Shown here piece after piece: positions 1-11,239 of a stretch of DNA of 64,000 bases. The stretch is taken from positions 186,001-250,000 of the forward strand of contig CAVQXJ010000024.1 of assembly GCA_963717745.1 (NCBI GenBank), written 5' to 3'. The position numbers and the translations under genes were made by a program. Below the pieces are notes generated by a model, which saw only the letters and a program-made list of their open reading frames with translations, was not told where the DNA came from and ran no database searches. The stretch's first letter is position 1; each line of letters starts with the position of its first letter. This DNA is from JACCXG01 sp963717745 (lineage in GTDB: Bacteria > Acidobacteriota > Vicinamibacteria > Vicinamibacterales > 2-12-FULL-66-21).

Positions 1-205
1 AAATCCCAAGCTCCAAATCCCAACCACTCCCAACTGCCAACTCCCAAAACTAACTCCCAACGGCCAAATCCCAAGGGAGTTGGCTTTGGGAGTTCGGTTT
101 GGGCTTTGGGAGTTGGGTGTTTCTTGGGTGTTGGAAGTTGGGAGTTTTTTTGGGATTTGGGTTTTGGGAGTGGTTGGGATTTGGAGCTTGGGATTTGGGA
201 TTTGA
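1..205. repeat. Family I inverted repeat (TTGGGATT words), copy a
   Basis: The first 205 bases are almost entirely variants of the word CCAAATCCCAA on the left and its complement TTGGGATTTGG on the right, meeting near position 80. The right arm ends in TTGGGATTTGGGATTTGA, the same edge seen at 2452 and 27819. The repeat lies at the 3' side of the VWFA gene, whose reading frame runs into it without meeting a stop before the window edge. G-tracts of three recur every 6-8 bases, so either strand could form a quadruplex as well as a hairpin. The left limit is cut by the window. Confidence 0.85.
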
Positions 206-2262
206 CGCCTATCTGCACCAGCATAGCCAGCCGCGGGAACGCAAACTTGCCCGCGGCTCCATCGATCACGTTCACCTGGCACGTATAGAGCCCGGGCTTG
301 AACGCGTCGGCGGGGACTTCCAGTCTGAACAACGCCGCCTTGCGCTCGGGGGCGTCCAGCGCCGCGCGCTCGACGATCGGGGTTTCGAGCACCTTGATCT
401 TGCCGCGATAGAACGCCAGGCTCACGCGCAGGTCGGGCATCGCGTCCGCCACCGCCGGCTCATAGACCTCGAAATAGAAGAACAGCTTCTGGTTGCGGCC
501 GACGACGTGGGTGACGTTCGGCACGATCTGCATGCCGTCGCGGACCAGCGGATTGTCGGTGCGCCCGCGCGCCGGCTGCGGCTGCAGCTGGGTGCTGAGC
601 ACCACCGAGCTGACCTTGACCGGCGCCTGCTTCAGTTCGGGAACGGTGACCGCGGTCTCGAACGACCCGATCGCGCCGTTGACGTTCTCCCGCACCACCA
701 CTTTCAGTGCGAAGCGCCCCGGCGGCAGCGTGACGCCCGACTGATACAGCACCTGCTTGCTCTCGAGTCCGCGCCCCCGCCGCCAGATCCATCGTCTGGC
801 GGATGCGGCCGACCGGGCGGCCCTGTTCGTCGCGGACGACGCCGAGCACGTCGAGCGTCGCTTTGTCCTTGCCGGCGGGGACCGTGACCGCTGAGCCCGG
901 AATCGCGACCGTGATCGGGACGTAATAGCGATCCGCCGCGAGACGGAAGAAGCCGCCGGTGACCAGCACCGGCACGTCGGTCGCCGACACCTCCGACCAC
1001 AACTGCTCCTCGAGCTGGGTCTCGCGGTCGCCGCGGTTGGTGTGGGCGAAGTCGCGTGCGGCGTAATACCCGGCCCGGGCCTCGACGCGCAGACCGTCAC
1101 GCTTGACCCGCACCTGCACCCGCCGGAAGCGGCCGTCCCTGGCGGCGTTGGTGCTGCTGTAGCCGATCAGGTAGTAGGCCGACATGTCGCGCTGGACCCG
1201 GGTGAACGCCTCGCCGAAGTCGTTGCTGTCGGTGAAGGCGCGCCCGCCGGTCTCGCCGGCCAGCGAGGTCAGCGTGTCCTGAGACGAGGCGAGCTGCGAC
1301 ATCTGCTGCGCCATGCCGCGCCCGGAGAACATGTCCTGGCCGCGTCCGCTCGCCTGACGCGCGTCGCCGCCCGGCACCACCGCCTGCAGTCCACGGACGT
1401 CGATCGGATAGATCGCGACGTGCGCCCGCACCGAGGCATTGACCGCGGCCCGGAGCTCGACCAGGTTGTCCTGGCCGCTGCGCTGCATGCCGGCGCTGAA
1501 ATACACGATCGCCTTCTTCTGCTCGATCGGCGACAGCGTGTCGGCGAGCGTGCGCAGGGCGCGCAGCCGGACATCGTTGTTGAACATGTCGAGCTCGCTG
1601 GCCTCGGTCGACGCCGGTTCTTCGGCGGCGGCCGCCGCCTCCTCCGTGGCGCTGGTGCTGGCCGCGGCCGCCTCGGTGGCGGTGCCCTCCGAGTAGGCGA
1701 GCCGCCCCAGCGCCGCGTCGACGCGCTCGCGCTCGCCGCTGAAGTCGGTCAGCACGTCGAGAGTCGAGGCAACCGTGGCGACCGCGACGAGATCGGCGGC
1801 GTTCATCTGGTCCTTGACGAACTTGCGCGCCGAGTCGACCGCGCGCTGCACGTCCTCCGGCTGCATCGAGCTGGTGTCGAACAGCAGCACGATCAGCCGG
1901 CGTCCGGCCAGCGCCTCGGACGTCATCGGCGCCGGCGAGCCGGGATCCGTGGTCCGGGATCCGCGGTCCGGCGCGGCCATCTTTGCCTCGACGCCGCCGA
2001 GCAGGTCGGTCGCACCGGCGGAGACCGCGGCGGGCTTATCGGAGATCTCCTGGAACGTGAACGTCTCGAGCTGCTGCGGCCGGCCGTCTTCGTGCAGCTC
2101 GAAGTCGGCCTGGGTCAGGCCGCGCACGATATTGCCGTCTCGATCGCGCACGATGACGTCGATGGAGATCAGTTCCCGGGCGCTTCGGAAAACCGGGCGC
2201 TGTTGGGCGCTCGGCGTTGCCAGCAGGACTGCGCCGAGGGCGAGCGCGGCGACAAATCCCAA
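206..2262 (-). CDS. VWFA-related (acidobacterial type) secreted protein, frameshifted
   Basis: This is a secreted protein of the VWFA-related family typical of Acidobacteriota. After a hydrophobic leader (FVAALALGAVLLATPSAQ) comes the family's N-terminal beta region (ISIDVIVRDRDGNIVRGLTQ), then a von Willebrand A domain with a metal-site-like LLFDTSSM and a C-terminal beta domain. The frame breaks near 774-779 in a run of five C on the plus strand. Removing one base joins the first part, ending near QTMDLA, to LESKQVLYQSGVTLPPGRF and onward. Both ends lie in family I repeats: the most plausible start is a TTG at 2262 inside the repeat, and no stop is met at the 3' end. Ligand and partner are unknown. 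The family assignment is firm, but the exact ends are not. Confidence 0.75.
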
Positions 2263-2452
2263 GCTCCAAATCCCAAATCCCAACCACTCCCAACTTCCAA
2301 ATCCCAAAGGCAAATCCCAATGCCCAAATCCCAATGAGAGTTGGCTTTGGGCCTTGGGCTTGGAAGTTCCTTGGGATTTGGACGTTGGGAGCAGCTTTGG
2401 GATTTGGGCGTTGGGAGTGGTTGGGATTTGGAGCTTGGGATTTGGGATTTGA
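2253..2452. repeat. Family I inverted repeat, copy b
   Basis: This second copy lies between the stop of the TonB-dependent receptor (2464) and the leader of the VWFA gene. The left arm, from 2253, is CAAATCCCAA-type words. The right arm, ending at 2452, is TTGGGATTTGG-type words, with the turn near 2335-2345. The outer edges match copies a and c closely, while the inner words differ in order and number. The left edge reaches into the VWFA leader and probably provides its start codon. Confidence 0.88.
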
Positions 2453-2463
2453 CACGATGCGCC

Positions 2464-5400
2464 CTAGAACCGGAACCGCAAGTTGGCCGTCAGAGTGCGC
2501 ATCGGCCTGACCGAGAGCACCTGTCCGAACGTGGGCGAGTTCACTATTGTGTCGATCGCCTGGTAATTCACCATGTTCAGGAGATTGGTGGCATTCACCT
2601 GCAGCGTGAGCGCGCGGGTGCGGCCCAGCTTGAGGTCTCGTGAGAACTGCGCGTTCAACTGGCGGCTGCCGGGGCCGAGGATCAGGTTGCGGCTGGCGCT
2701 CCCGAACGTCCCGGACGCGGGAACGCTGAATGCCGCGGTGTTGAAGAACAGATCGATGGTCGGGTCGTGGATCTGGATCGCGCTGCCGTCATAGTTCGCG
2801 CGCAGCGTGCCGTTGGTGCCGCGGGCGACGTCGCTCGCCGCACCGGTGACGCGGGGCGTGAGCGGCGTGCCGGACTGCCAGGTGAAGGTGGTGCTCGCGC
2901 GCCAGTTCTCGAGCAGCGCGGCCCACACCCCGCCGTTGTGCAGCCATGGCCGGTTGTCACCGAACGGCAGCTCGACGCTGAGCTCGCCGGTGACCTGATG
3001 GCGGCGATCGAAGCTCGAGAGACCCCACTCGGCGGCCAGGTTGCGATCGTCCTGGGCAACCACCGAGGCGCCGCCCCCAATCGACGAGGCGTTGTCGCGT
3101 GAGCGGGCGAGCGTGTAGGTGACCCCACCGCCGATGCCTTTGACCGGCCGCCGCCGCAGCCGGAACGTCGCGGCGTTGAGCCGGGAGGATCCCTCGGACG
3201 ACTGCCAGATGAACGGCTGCACCCCCTCGATGCGGAGCCCGTCCGGGCCGCGATTCGGCGCGCGCAGGATGTCGAGACTCGAGCCGCGGGTGTGGGTGTA
3301 GCCGGCCCCCACGCTCCAGACCTGGCGCACGTCGCGCGACAGGTCGGCGTTCCAGGTCTGCACCGTCCCGAGCGCGTAGTCCCGCTGCACCCCGTAGTTG
3401 TTGGTCAGCTCGCCGGCAACCGCGGTCGCGAGCGGATCGTTCAGGCTGAGCGCCTCGGCGCTGGTGCCGGTCGCGGTGCTGGTCACCGCGAACGGCGGCT
3501 GGCCGACCAGCTGGCGCGCGATGTTCGAATACGCGCCGGCGTTGAAGCTGAGACCGTAGCCGCCGCGCAGGATGGTCCCTGGCTTGAACCGCCAGGCGAC
3601 GCCCACGCGCGGCGCGAGGTTGTTGGTGTCGGCGGCGAGCAGCGCGCCCGGGAAGGATCCGGTGTAGGGGCCGCTGCCGCCCGACACCACCGGAGCGACC
3701 GCGGAGAAGTCGGGCGTCGCGTCGAGGTTGACCATCTGTCCCTGGGCTTCGGTGAACGGCCAGAGGAGCTCGTAGCGGAGTCCCAGGTTGAAGGTCAGGG
3801 TGTTGCTCTTGCGCCAGTCGTCCTGCACGAACAGGCTCATCGATCGCCCGTGGAGCTCCACCTTGCCCGGACCGTACCTGCAGGCTCGCCTGCTGCGGCA
3901 GCCCGAACAGGAAGTCCGCGAAGTCGAGACCGTCGCCGCGTGCGGTGGGCAGCCCGCCCGACGAGTACAGCCCGGTGAAGACGAAGCCGCCGCGCGCGTT
4001 CGGATCGGTGCGGTTGCTCGAGGTGTCCCATCGATAGTCGCCGCCCAGCCGCAGGGTGTGACGGCCGAGCGGCCGGGTCCAGGTGTAGGCCGTGGTCACG
4101 CGGCGATCGATGCGTCGCGACGGATCGAGATCGCGCACGCTCGAGAGACTGCTGAACGACAGATCCGGGACGCCCCAGTCGAACGGGTCGGTGGCGACCC
4201 CGGTGATCCCCGCGTCGCCGGCGACGTCCTGGACGTTCGCATACTGGTTGATCGTCGTAGACGACGTGCGGGACAGATTGACCGAGAAGTTGTGCAGGGT
4301 CCGGCGATGGGCGATGTTCAGCGAGATCGGGACCGCGAGGTTGGAGCTCTCGTTGTGCCCGCCGAGCGTCGGGAACACGTTGGTGCGCTCGCCATCGCTG
4401 CGCCGGAATTGCACCTGCCCGTTCAGCAGGACGGTGGTGCCCTGCTGGCCGCGTCCGCCCCGGCCCGCTCCGCCGCGGCCGCCGAATCCGCCGCGCCCGG
4501 CGCCGCGCCCCGCCGCGCCCGGAGTGAAGTTGTGCGTAATGCGGCCGCTGATGTTGTCCCCCGCCGACTCGGTCGTCGTCGTGTAGTGATAGTTGCGCGT
4601 GGTGCCGGGCAGGTTCGGCGAGGGAATGTATTGCAGCAGCGCGCGCGCCGCCGGGCTCATCGACGCCAGCGGAATCTGATTGCCGGCGAGCGGCAGACCG
4701 GTCCGGGGATCGACGAGCTGTGCCGACGCGGTGGCGAAGTTACCGGTGCGCATCGCCTCGCTGGGGACCGTTGCGTACTGATCGAAGAGATCGTCGCCGC
4801 GATTGCCGTTGTAGGTCACCGTGACGTTCGTCTTGCGGGTGCCGTCGTAGATGCCGGGGATCTTGAGCGGGCCGCCGAAGGTGCCGCCGAAATTCTGTCG
4901 GGTGTAAGGCGCGCGTCCGGGGCTCGAGTCGGCGCGCAGCTGATAGGGCGCGGCGTCGAGTGGCGAGCCGCCGAAGGTGTAGTTGGCGGTGGCGTTGTAG
5001 GTGTTCTGACGTCCGCCCCGCGCGCCGAGCGCGAAGTCGCCGCGCCCACCAGGGCCCCCGCGGCCCGGTCCGCCGGGTCCGCCGGGACCTCCACGTCCTG
5101 CCGGTCCTCCGGGCCCGCCTCGGCCGCCCGGACCGCCGAACCCGCGGCCCCCGTCACGCTCCAGGGCCTCCCGGCATGCCGAATCCGGCCGGCATCTCGC
5201 CGGTGGCCGGATCGAACTCGCCCCGGCCCATCGCCTCGAAGCGCTCGCCCAGCATGCCGCGATCGAGGCTGGCGGTATTGCCGGTGAAGGTCACCGCCTG
5301 CGCCGGCGACTCGTTCGAGAACCCCGGCGGCAGCAGCTGCCGCGCGGCCGCCTCCTCGGCTTCACGCTCGGCGGCGCTCTCGGTGACCAACCCTCCAGCC

Positions 5401-5912
5401 GCCTGCTGCTGGACCGCTACCGCTTCGAACGGCTGACTCGCCGTCGCGCCGCGGCCGCCGGCCGGTCCCGGGCGCGCCGCGCGCGCCGTCCGCGCGAGCA
5501 GCGTCAGTTGAAAATCCAGCGTCTGCCCGCACGACGCACCCTCGAGCGTGACGTCGCGTTCGACGGCGGTGAACCCCGAAAACGTGACGGACAGGTGATA
5601 GGGACCGGGCTTCAGCACCACGGAGTAGCGGCCGTCCGCTTCAGTCGAGGTGGCCGCGGCCGCCACGTCGCCAGCCTTGAACATCAACGACACGCCAGGC
5701 AGCGGGATGGCGCCGCTGCTGGCCTTGCCGTCGACCCGGCACATGCCCGCCGGCACCGCCTGCCGTGCATCCACGGATGGCATCAGCAACACGAGCACGG
5801 TCAGCCCGAGTGCCAGCAGCTGAAGGCTCGCGGAGCGGTGACTGCGGCAGCGGGGGCATATCGGGCGATACGTGGCTCGTTTGACGGCTGTTTCGGTGCC
5901 ACATGTTTTCAC
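2464..5912 (-). CDS. Oar-like TonB-dependent receptor with carboxypeptidase-regulatory N-domain, two frameshifts
   Basis: This is an outer-membrane receptor of the large acidobacterial TonB-dependent family, probably importing an oligosaccharide or other large substrate (inference). A likely GTG start at 5912 gives a long leader with the hydrophobic core LLALGLTVLVLLMPSVDA. A carboxypeptidase-regulatory-like beta domain follows (DGRYSVVLKPGPYHLSVTF), then a glycine-rich linker of GGPGGRG units, a plug/barrel region and a barrel ending in aromatic TLTANLRFRF. The frame changes near 5155, where MPGGPGA must join RDGGRGFGG, and near 3870-3880, where a 5-base deletion in a TACGG tandem would explain the shift. 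Such genes often sit beside secreted VWFA proteins, as here. Family firm; functional state uncertain. Confidence 0.78.
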
Positions 5913-5924
5913 AGGCTGTGCTCG

Positions 5925-6062
5925 CTGTCCGCGGTTCGCGGTTCGCGGGTTCGCGGGTTCGGCGCTCGGGTAGTCACGGCGCTCGATGCCGATCCCAGCG
6001 GCTCGTTGCCTCTGAATCGCACCGCCGGCGAACCCGCGAACCCGCGAACCGCGAGCCCGCGG
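5925..6062. repeat. Family V inverted repeat (TCGCGGGT words)
   Basis: The left arm (about 5929-5972) is GCGGTTCGCGG/GTTCGCGGGTTCG words. The right arm (about 6027-6062) is the complement, GGCGAACCCGCGAACCCGCG. A spacer of about 55 bases separates them. The element lies between the end of the TPR/FG-GAP gene and the start of the TonB-dependent receptor. It holds no stop in the frame of the upstream gene, so the two genes form one uninterrupted frame of 1,467 codons. Confidence 0.8.
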
Positions 6063-9000
6063 ACTACGCGCCGCGTCCTCGCCGATCAGCTCGAGCGGCG
6101 GCACGGGCCGCGCGACGATGCGCGTGAGGAACTCGTCGATATAGCGCTGTCGCGCTGGGGTGACCGGCGGTCCTGCGCCCGGCTCGTAGGGGTATGACTT
6201 CATCGCCGCGAACGGCAGCGGTGCGAGCGTATCGGGACTGGACGAGTTGAGGTCCATCTCCTTGCTGTAGCCGGACGCGTAGAGCAGGAACGTCCTGGTC
6301 CAACCCCGGGGCAGCGGAGCCAGCTGAGTCGCGTCGAAATCGAGCGCGATCTCATCGCCAGGACGCGCCACTACGAACAGGTCGTCGGTGGCGGTCACCA
6401 GCTCCCGGACGTCGCCGAATCGCGTGTATCGTCCGGGCAGCACCTTCCACGGCGAATGCTGGCGCACGTCGCCATAGTCGTAGGCGAAGGGCTCGCGGCC
6501 GTCAGGGGTCCGCTCGGCGGAGAAGCCGCGCCAGCGCAGATTGGCGGCGGCCGGCTCCAGCCGGGTGACCACCGGCTGCACGGCGTGGTCGTCGATGCCT
6601 ACCGTTATCCGATCCCAATACACCCTCATCGTCGTCACGATCCGGACCACGGTGGTGTTGCGGGGAACGATGCCGGTGAGATCGACCGTGACGGTCTGAG
6701 GCCGTCCAACCGGGAAGCCGATGTCCTCGATGACGGTGCGCCAGCGGCCGGGGCCGTCGGGGACCTGCAGCATCGGCGGCACCATGCGGAGATCCCGCTG
6801 GTGCGCGGCGACGTTGTCGCCGGAGAAGGCGTAGTCGGTCCAGCCGGTCAGCAGCAGGACGCGATGCCCGCCGGCATCGCCGGCTGTCGGCAGCGTCAGC
6901 GTCAGCGAATGTTCGGCGGCATACCCGCGCAGCGGCTCGAGCGCGAAATCGTCCGGATAGCGGCGATCGATCCGATCCAACCGATCGCGCACGTCGTGCC
7001 CATGCTCGTCGCGCGCGTCGATGAGCGGACGCTCCTGCCCGGTGACGAGCAGATGCAGCGGCTCGGGCACCGGTTTCAACCCTTCGTTGGGGTAGACCGC
7101 GGTGCCGTCCGGATGCGCCACCGACACCAGCTGGGCACGGTCGAGGAACACCGCCTCCTCGAGCTCGTTGGTCACGCGCAGCTCGAGCCGCCCGTCGCGG
7201 GCGCGCAGCTTGTCGCCGGGGATCCGCACGTACTCGTCGGGATCGGGGGTGTTGCGAAGGCCGGGCGCAAGCCAGTAACCCATCTCGCCGCCGCCGAGGA
7301 AATCGGTCAGGAACTCGAAGCGCTCCCCGTTCCAGGTGAACAGGAACGGACAGGACGACGGCTTGCGATCGAGCTCTTCGATCTTGACGGTGCCGGCGAG
7401 CAGCTTGGCCGCCGGCGTGAGCACCGCCGCCTCGGCCTGCAGAATGCCGGACGGCCACAACACGCGGATGACGTCGGCGCCGGGGCGATCGCCGACGCCG
7501 AACGAGAGGTCCGCGGGCGCCGGTGCCGGCGCCGCCGAGTAGGTCTCGAGTCGCTGGCGCAGGCTGCCGGCGCGCATTTCGATCTTCGCGCCGAGCGCGC
7601 TGCGGTTGCTGACGCGGGCGGTCAACTGCACGCGCACCGACCGGGCCCGGCTGCCGCCGTCGTTGCGGAAGATGCGCACCGTACGGCCGCGCGCGATGAC
7701 ATCGATGTCGCCGTCACCGTCGATGTCACCGCTGGCGAGGGCGCCCGGGACCTTGCTGAAGTCGGCATCCAGTCCGGGGAGCGCGCGTGAGGTGACATCC
7801 ATCCAGCGATTGCCGAGATTTCGAATCAGCCGAAGGCCGTCCGGCGTCGTCGCCACCAGGTCGAGCAGCCCGTCGTTGTCGTAGTCGATGAACTGCGCGC
7901 TCTGGGTGCCGGTGGTGGCGGCGTCGGCGGTGGTGACGTCGAAGCGGCCTCGTCCGTTGCTGACCGCGAGCAGGCCCGGCGCCGCGGCGCGGGCGAAGAA
8001 CAGGTCGACGTAGCCGTCCTTGTTCACGTCACCCGCCGCGGCCATGACCACGGCGCCGTCCACCGCGAGGCCCACCTCACCGGAGACGTCCTTGAAGGTG
8101 CCATCGCGCATGTTGCGGTAGAGAAGCGGGCGCCCGGCGGCGACCGCCAGCACGTCGATGTCGCGCCGGTTGTCGTAATCGGTCGGCACCAGCGCGGTGA
8201 TCGCCGACAGCGACCCGAGCCCCGCTGCCGCGGTCATGTCTTCGAACACGCCTTTTCCGGTGCCTCTATAGAGTCGTTCGCCGATCATCAGATCCAGGTC
8301 GCCGTCGTGATCGGCGTCGAGCCATGCGGCGGACCGTACCTGATCGAGCGTGCCGGGCAGGCCCGACTCGCGGGTGATGTCGGTGAACCTGCCCTCAGCA
8401 TCCTGGCGCAGCAACGACAGTCCGGTCGGCCGGAGCACGAGGAGGTCCACATCGCCGTCGTTGTCGCAGTCGCCGGACACGACCGCGGTCGCCCGCCCAT
8501 TCAGCGTGGCGTCGAGCGCCCTGGGCGTGAACCGGCCCTTTACGTTGCGATGCAGCCGCAGTCCCAGCGCGTCCGCCTCGAGCAGATCGAGGGAGCCGTC
8601 GCCGTCGAGATCGGCGAGCGCCACTCCGCCGCCATCGGCGGGGGTCGCTTCCGTGGGGCCGGCGATGGCAGTGAACCGCACGTCTGGAAGGTCAGTCCTC
8701 ACCAGTCCCGGCTCGGCGCCGGTCGACGCGATCGCCTCGGCATAGCGGCCCTGTTCGAGGTAGGCCTGAGAGAAGGTGACGGCGTAGCCACTCTCGCGAA
8801 GGGTCTGGAATCTCTCCATCGCGACCTTGCCCGGTTCGCCGGCGCCGCTCCGCACCAATGCCGTCGCCAGACCGTAAGCGGCGGTGGCGTTGAACGGCTC
8901 GGCCTCGACCGCCGGCCGCAGCAGCGCGATCGCGTCGTCGAAGCGGCGGGCCTGGACGAGCAGCTGGCCGAGATTGATCGCCGCACCGGCATCGGTCGGA

Positions 9001-9428
9001 TCCAGCTTCCGCACCCGCGTGAACGCCTCGATCGCGTCGTCGGTGCGGTCCGCGGTCCGGGCGATCAGGCCGAGCACGTACTCCACCTGCGGCCGGTCGG
9101 CGAGCGCCGTGCGCACGGCCTCGAGCTCCTTGCGCGCGGCCTCCTGTTCGCCGCCGTAGAACAAGGCGATGCCGAGATTGAGCCGGGCGATCGCCAGCGA
9201 GGGGTCGAGCTGCAGCGCGCGGCGGAAGGCGGCGGTGGCGGCGGGGAAGTCGTACTGCTCGAGCCGGGCGACCCCGACGTTGTTGGCGCGGTAGGCGTCC
9301 TCGCGGGCGGTCACCGCCGGCGACGATTGGGGCGGTTGAACGGGACCCGCGGGCTGAGCAAGGACCGCCATGGCCGTCGCGGTGACGACGGCGAGCAGCA
9401 GGGCAGCGGTTGTGTAACCGGGCTTCAT
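6063..9428 (-). CDS. TPR / FG-GAP / ASPIC-type secreted protein with large C-terminal domain
   Basis: This exported protein of about 1,120 residues has a leader (AALLLAVVTATAMAVLAQ), four to five TPR-like repeats at roughly 50-230, FG-GAP/VCBS calcium-binding repeats at 250-590 (DLDGDGSLDLLEAD, DCDNDGDVDLLVL, DYDNDGLLDLVAT), and an ASPIC/UnbV-like segment near 600-690 (DVIRVLWPSG). A further domain of about 430 residues begins PFLFTWNGERFEFLTDFLG. The ATG at 9428 follows the upstream gene in an ATGA overlap, so translation is coupled. No native stop is visible: the frame runs through the family V repeat into the next gene, and I end it at the repeat edge. The role is probably a surface or secreted scaffold; the ligand is unknown. 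Confidence 0.8.
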
Positions 9429-11161
9429 TTCGAACCTGCCGGGCGGGCCTTCGTTGCGTTGAACGGTGTCCTCGTCACGATGCCTTTCCCTTCCTCGATC
9501 GTCAGCGCAACATTGGCTTCGACTCCTGGCAGCGTTTCGGTTCGTCCGTCCGGCCACTTCACTTCGATCTTCGTGACCCGATCCGCCGTGCCGAGTCCGA
9601 AGGTCAACGGCAGCTCGCTCTGTGAGAGATAGCTGGAGCCGGTCTTGACCATCTGCCAGGGGGACGGGCCAGATGCGGTGGTCACGCGGGCGAACGTGCC
9701 GATGCCGTCGCGGTTCGACTTGGTGCCGACGAATCGCGCGCGCAGCCGGTTGCTCCGCTCGCCGCCGTCGTTGCGCAGCAGCCGCGCTGGTCCGTTGTTG
9801 GTGGTGATAAGCACGTCGGGGTCGCCATCGCCGTCGTAGTCCCCGTAAGCCGCGCCGCGGGCGACCACCGCCTGCTGGAGCGGCGCGCCGGACGTGGCGG
9901 TGACCGCCTCGAAGCGGCGGTTGCCGAGGTTGCGGAACAGGTGCGGCGCCTGCGCGTAGGCGACCCGCGGCTGCACGCGGCTGATGTCGTCGGCGACGTG
10001 GCCGTTCGCAGCGAAGATGTCGGGCCGGCCGTCCAGGTCGTAGTCGAAGAAGAAGCAGGCGAAGGTGAGGGTGAGGAGCGAGGTCTTGCCGATGGCGGAG
10101 GCCGGCGCGTCGTCTATGAAGAGTCCGCCGCCCTCGTTGCGGTAGAGGGCGATCATCTCGTTGGAGAAGTTGCCGATGACCAGGCTCTGTCGGCCGGACC
10201 CGTCGTAGTCGGCGGCGTCCACGCCCATGCCGGCGCGCGGGACCCCCGCGTCGTTGAGGGCGACGCCGGCCGCCAGGCCGATCTCGGCAAACGTCCCGTT
10301 CTGCTTGTTCTCGTACAAGCGGTTCGGCTGCGTGTCGTTGGCGACGAAGAGATCGAGCCAGCCGTCGCCGTTGTGATCGAGCAGCGCGATGCCGAGCGCC
10401 TTCGCCGCGGGATCCAGCACGCCAGCCTTCTTTGTCGCGTCCTCGAACCGGCCGCCGCCAAGATTGCGATAGAGCACCGGGCTCTGGCCTTTATAGGCCT
10501 CCGGCGTGCAGTACGACTTGGTCTTGCCGTCGAGGGAGCAGTGGATGTCCTTCTCCAGCTTCCAGTCCACATAGCGGGTGACGAACAGATCGAGGCGGCC
10601 GTCGCGGTCGTAGTCGAACCACGCGGCGCTCGCCGAGAAGCCATCGGTGACGACCCCGGCCGCCGCGGTCACGTCGGCGAAGCGCATCCCGCCCAGATTC
10701 CGGAACAGACGATTGCGTCCGAGCGCGGTGATGTAGACGTCGGTCTTGCCGTCGTTGTCGTAGTCGCCGGCGGCGACCCCCATGCCGTAGGCCGGCACCC
10801 CGAGCCCCGATGCGGCTGTGACATCGGTGAACGTGCCCTCGCGGTTGTTCTTGTAAAGCGCGGGCAGCGACACCCGCGCCGGCTGTCCGGGCCAAGGCAT
10901 CGAGTTCACCAGCAGGATGTCCTGCGCGCCGTCGCCGTCGGCATCGAAGAACCCGCCGCCGGCCCCCATCGTTTCCGGCAGATATTTCTTGCCGAACGCG
11001 CCGCTGTCGTGACGGAAACGGATGCCGGCGGGGCCGGTGACATCGGTGAAGGTGGGGAGCGATCCGGCGGCGCCGCCGCGCTGCGCGGGTGTTGACGCCC
11101 CCGACGTGGTGACGATCGCCCCCGCCACTGCGATCACGGCGGCGGCACAGAGTCGGTTCAT
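9425..11161 (-). CDS. CRTAC1-family FG-GAP/ASPIC secreted protein
   Basis: This is a 578-residue exported protein. The start at 11161 gives a leader (LCAAAVIAVAGAIVTTSGAS) in preference to the longer frame starting at 11239. FG-GAP/VCBS repeats with calcium-loop motifs fill the middle (DADGDGAQDILLVN, DYDNDGKTDVYIT, DYDRDGRLDLFVT, DYDGDGDPDVLIT). The C-terminus is an ASPIC/UnbV domain (FGLGTADRVTKIEVKWPDG). Its stop overlaps the start of the downstream TPR/FG-GAP gene in ATGA, marking a two-gene operon of related proteins. These are usually predicted beta-propeller scaffolds; no enzyme motif is visible. A candidate promoter lies at 11240-11268. Confidence 0.9.
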   Translation of the reverse strand: MNRLCAAAVIAVAGAIVTTSGASTPAQRGGAAGSLPTFTDVTGPAGIRFRHDSGAFGKKYLPETMGAGGGFFDADGDGAQDILLVNSMPWPGQPARVSLPALYKNNREGTFTDVTAASGLGVPAYGMGVAAGDYDNDGKTDVYITALGRNRLFRNLGGMRFADVTAAAGVVTDGFSASAAWFDYDRDGRLDLFVTRYVDWKLEKDIHCSLDGKTKSYCTPEAYKGQSPVLYRNLGGGRFEDATKKAGVLDPAAKALGIALLDHNGDGWLDLFVANDTQPNRLYENKQNGTFAEIGLAAGVALNDAGVPRAGMGVDAADYDGSGRQSLVIGNFSNEMIALYRNEGGGLFIDDAPASAIGKTSLLTLTFACFFFDYDLDGRPDIFAANGHVADDISRVQPRVAYAQAPHLFRNLGNRRFEAVTATSGAPLQQAVVARGAAYGDYDGDGDPDVLITTNNGPARLLRNDGGERSNRLRARFVGTKSNRDGIGTFARVTTASGPSPWQMVKTGSSYLSQSELPLTFGLGTADRVTKIEVKWPDGRTETLPGVEANVALTIEEGKGIVTRTPFNATKARPAGSK

Positions 11162-11239
11162 GGATGTGGTCACGGTCACCGCGACGGTCGCGTGCCTTCG
11201 GACATGAGAAGTGAGGGCCGTGGAATGGATGAAAGGCAC

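Noticed and set aside
99..2510. Tryptophan/glycine-rich short proteins (GFGAWDLGFD-like) encoded in the family I repeats on both strands
   Set aside because: They are translations of the repeat words in whichever frame lacks stops, have no ribosome-binding site and no conserved start, and occur in several frames of the same repeat.
5154..9557. A single 1,467-residue fusion of the TPR/FG-GAP protein with the TonB receptor N-domain
   Set aside because: The join consists of the family V repeat translated in frame, and the receptor part has its own leader. Two genes joined by a stop-free repeat is the simpler reading.
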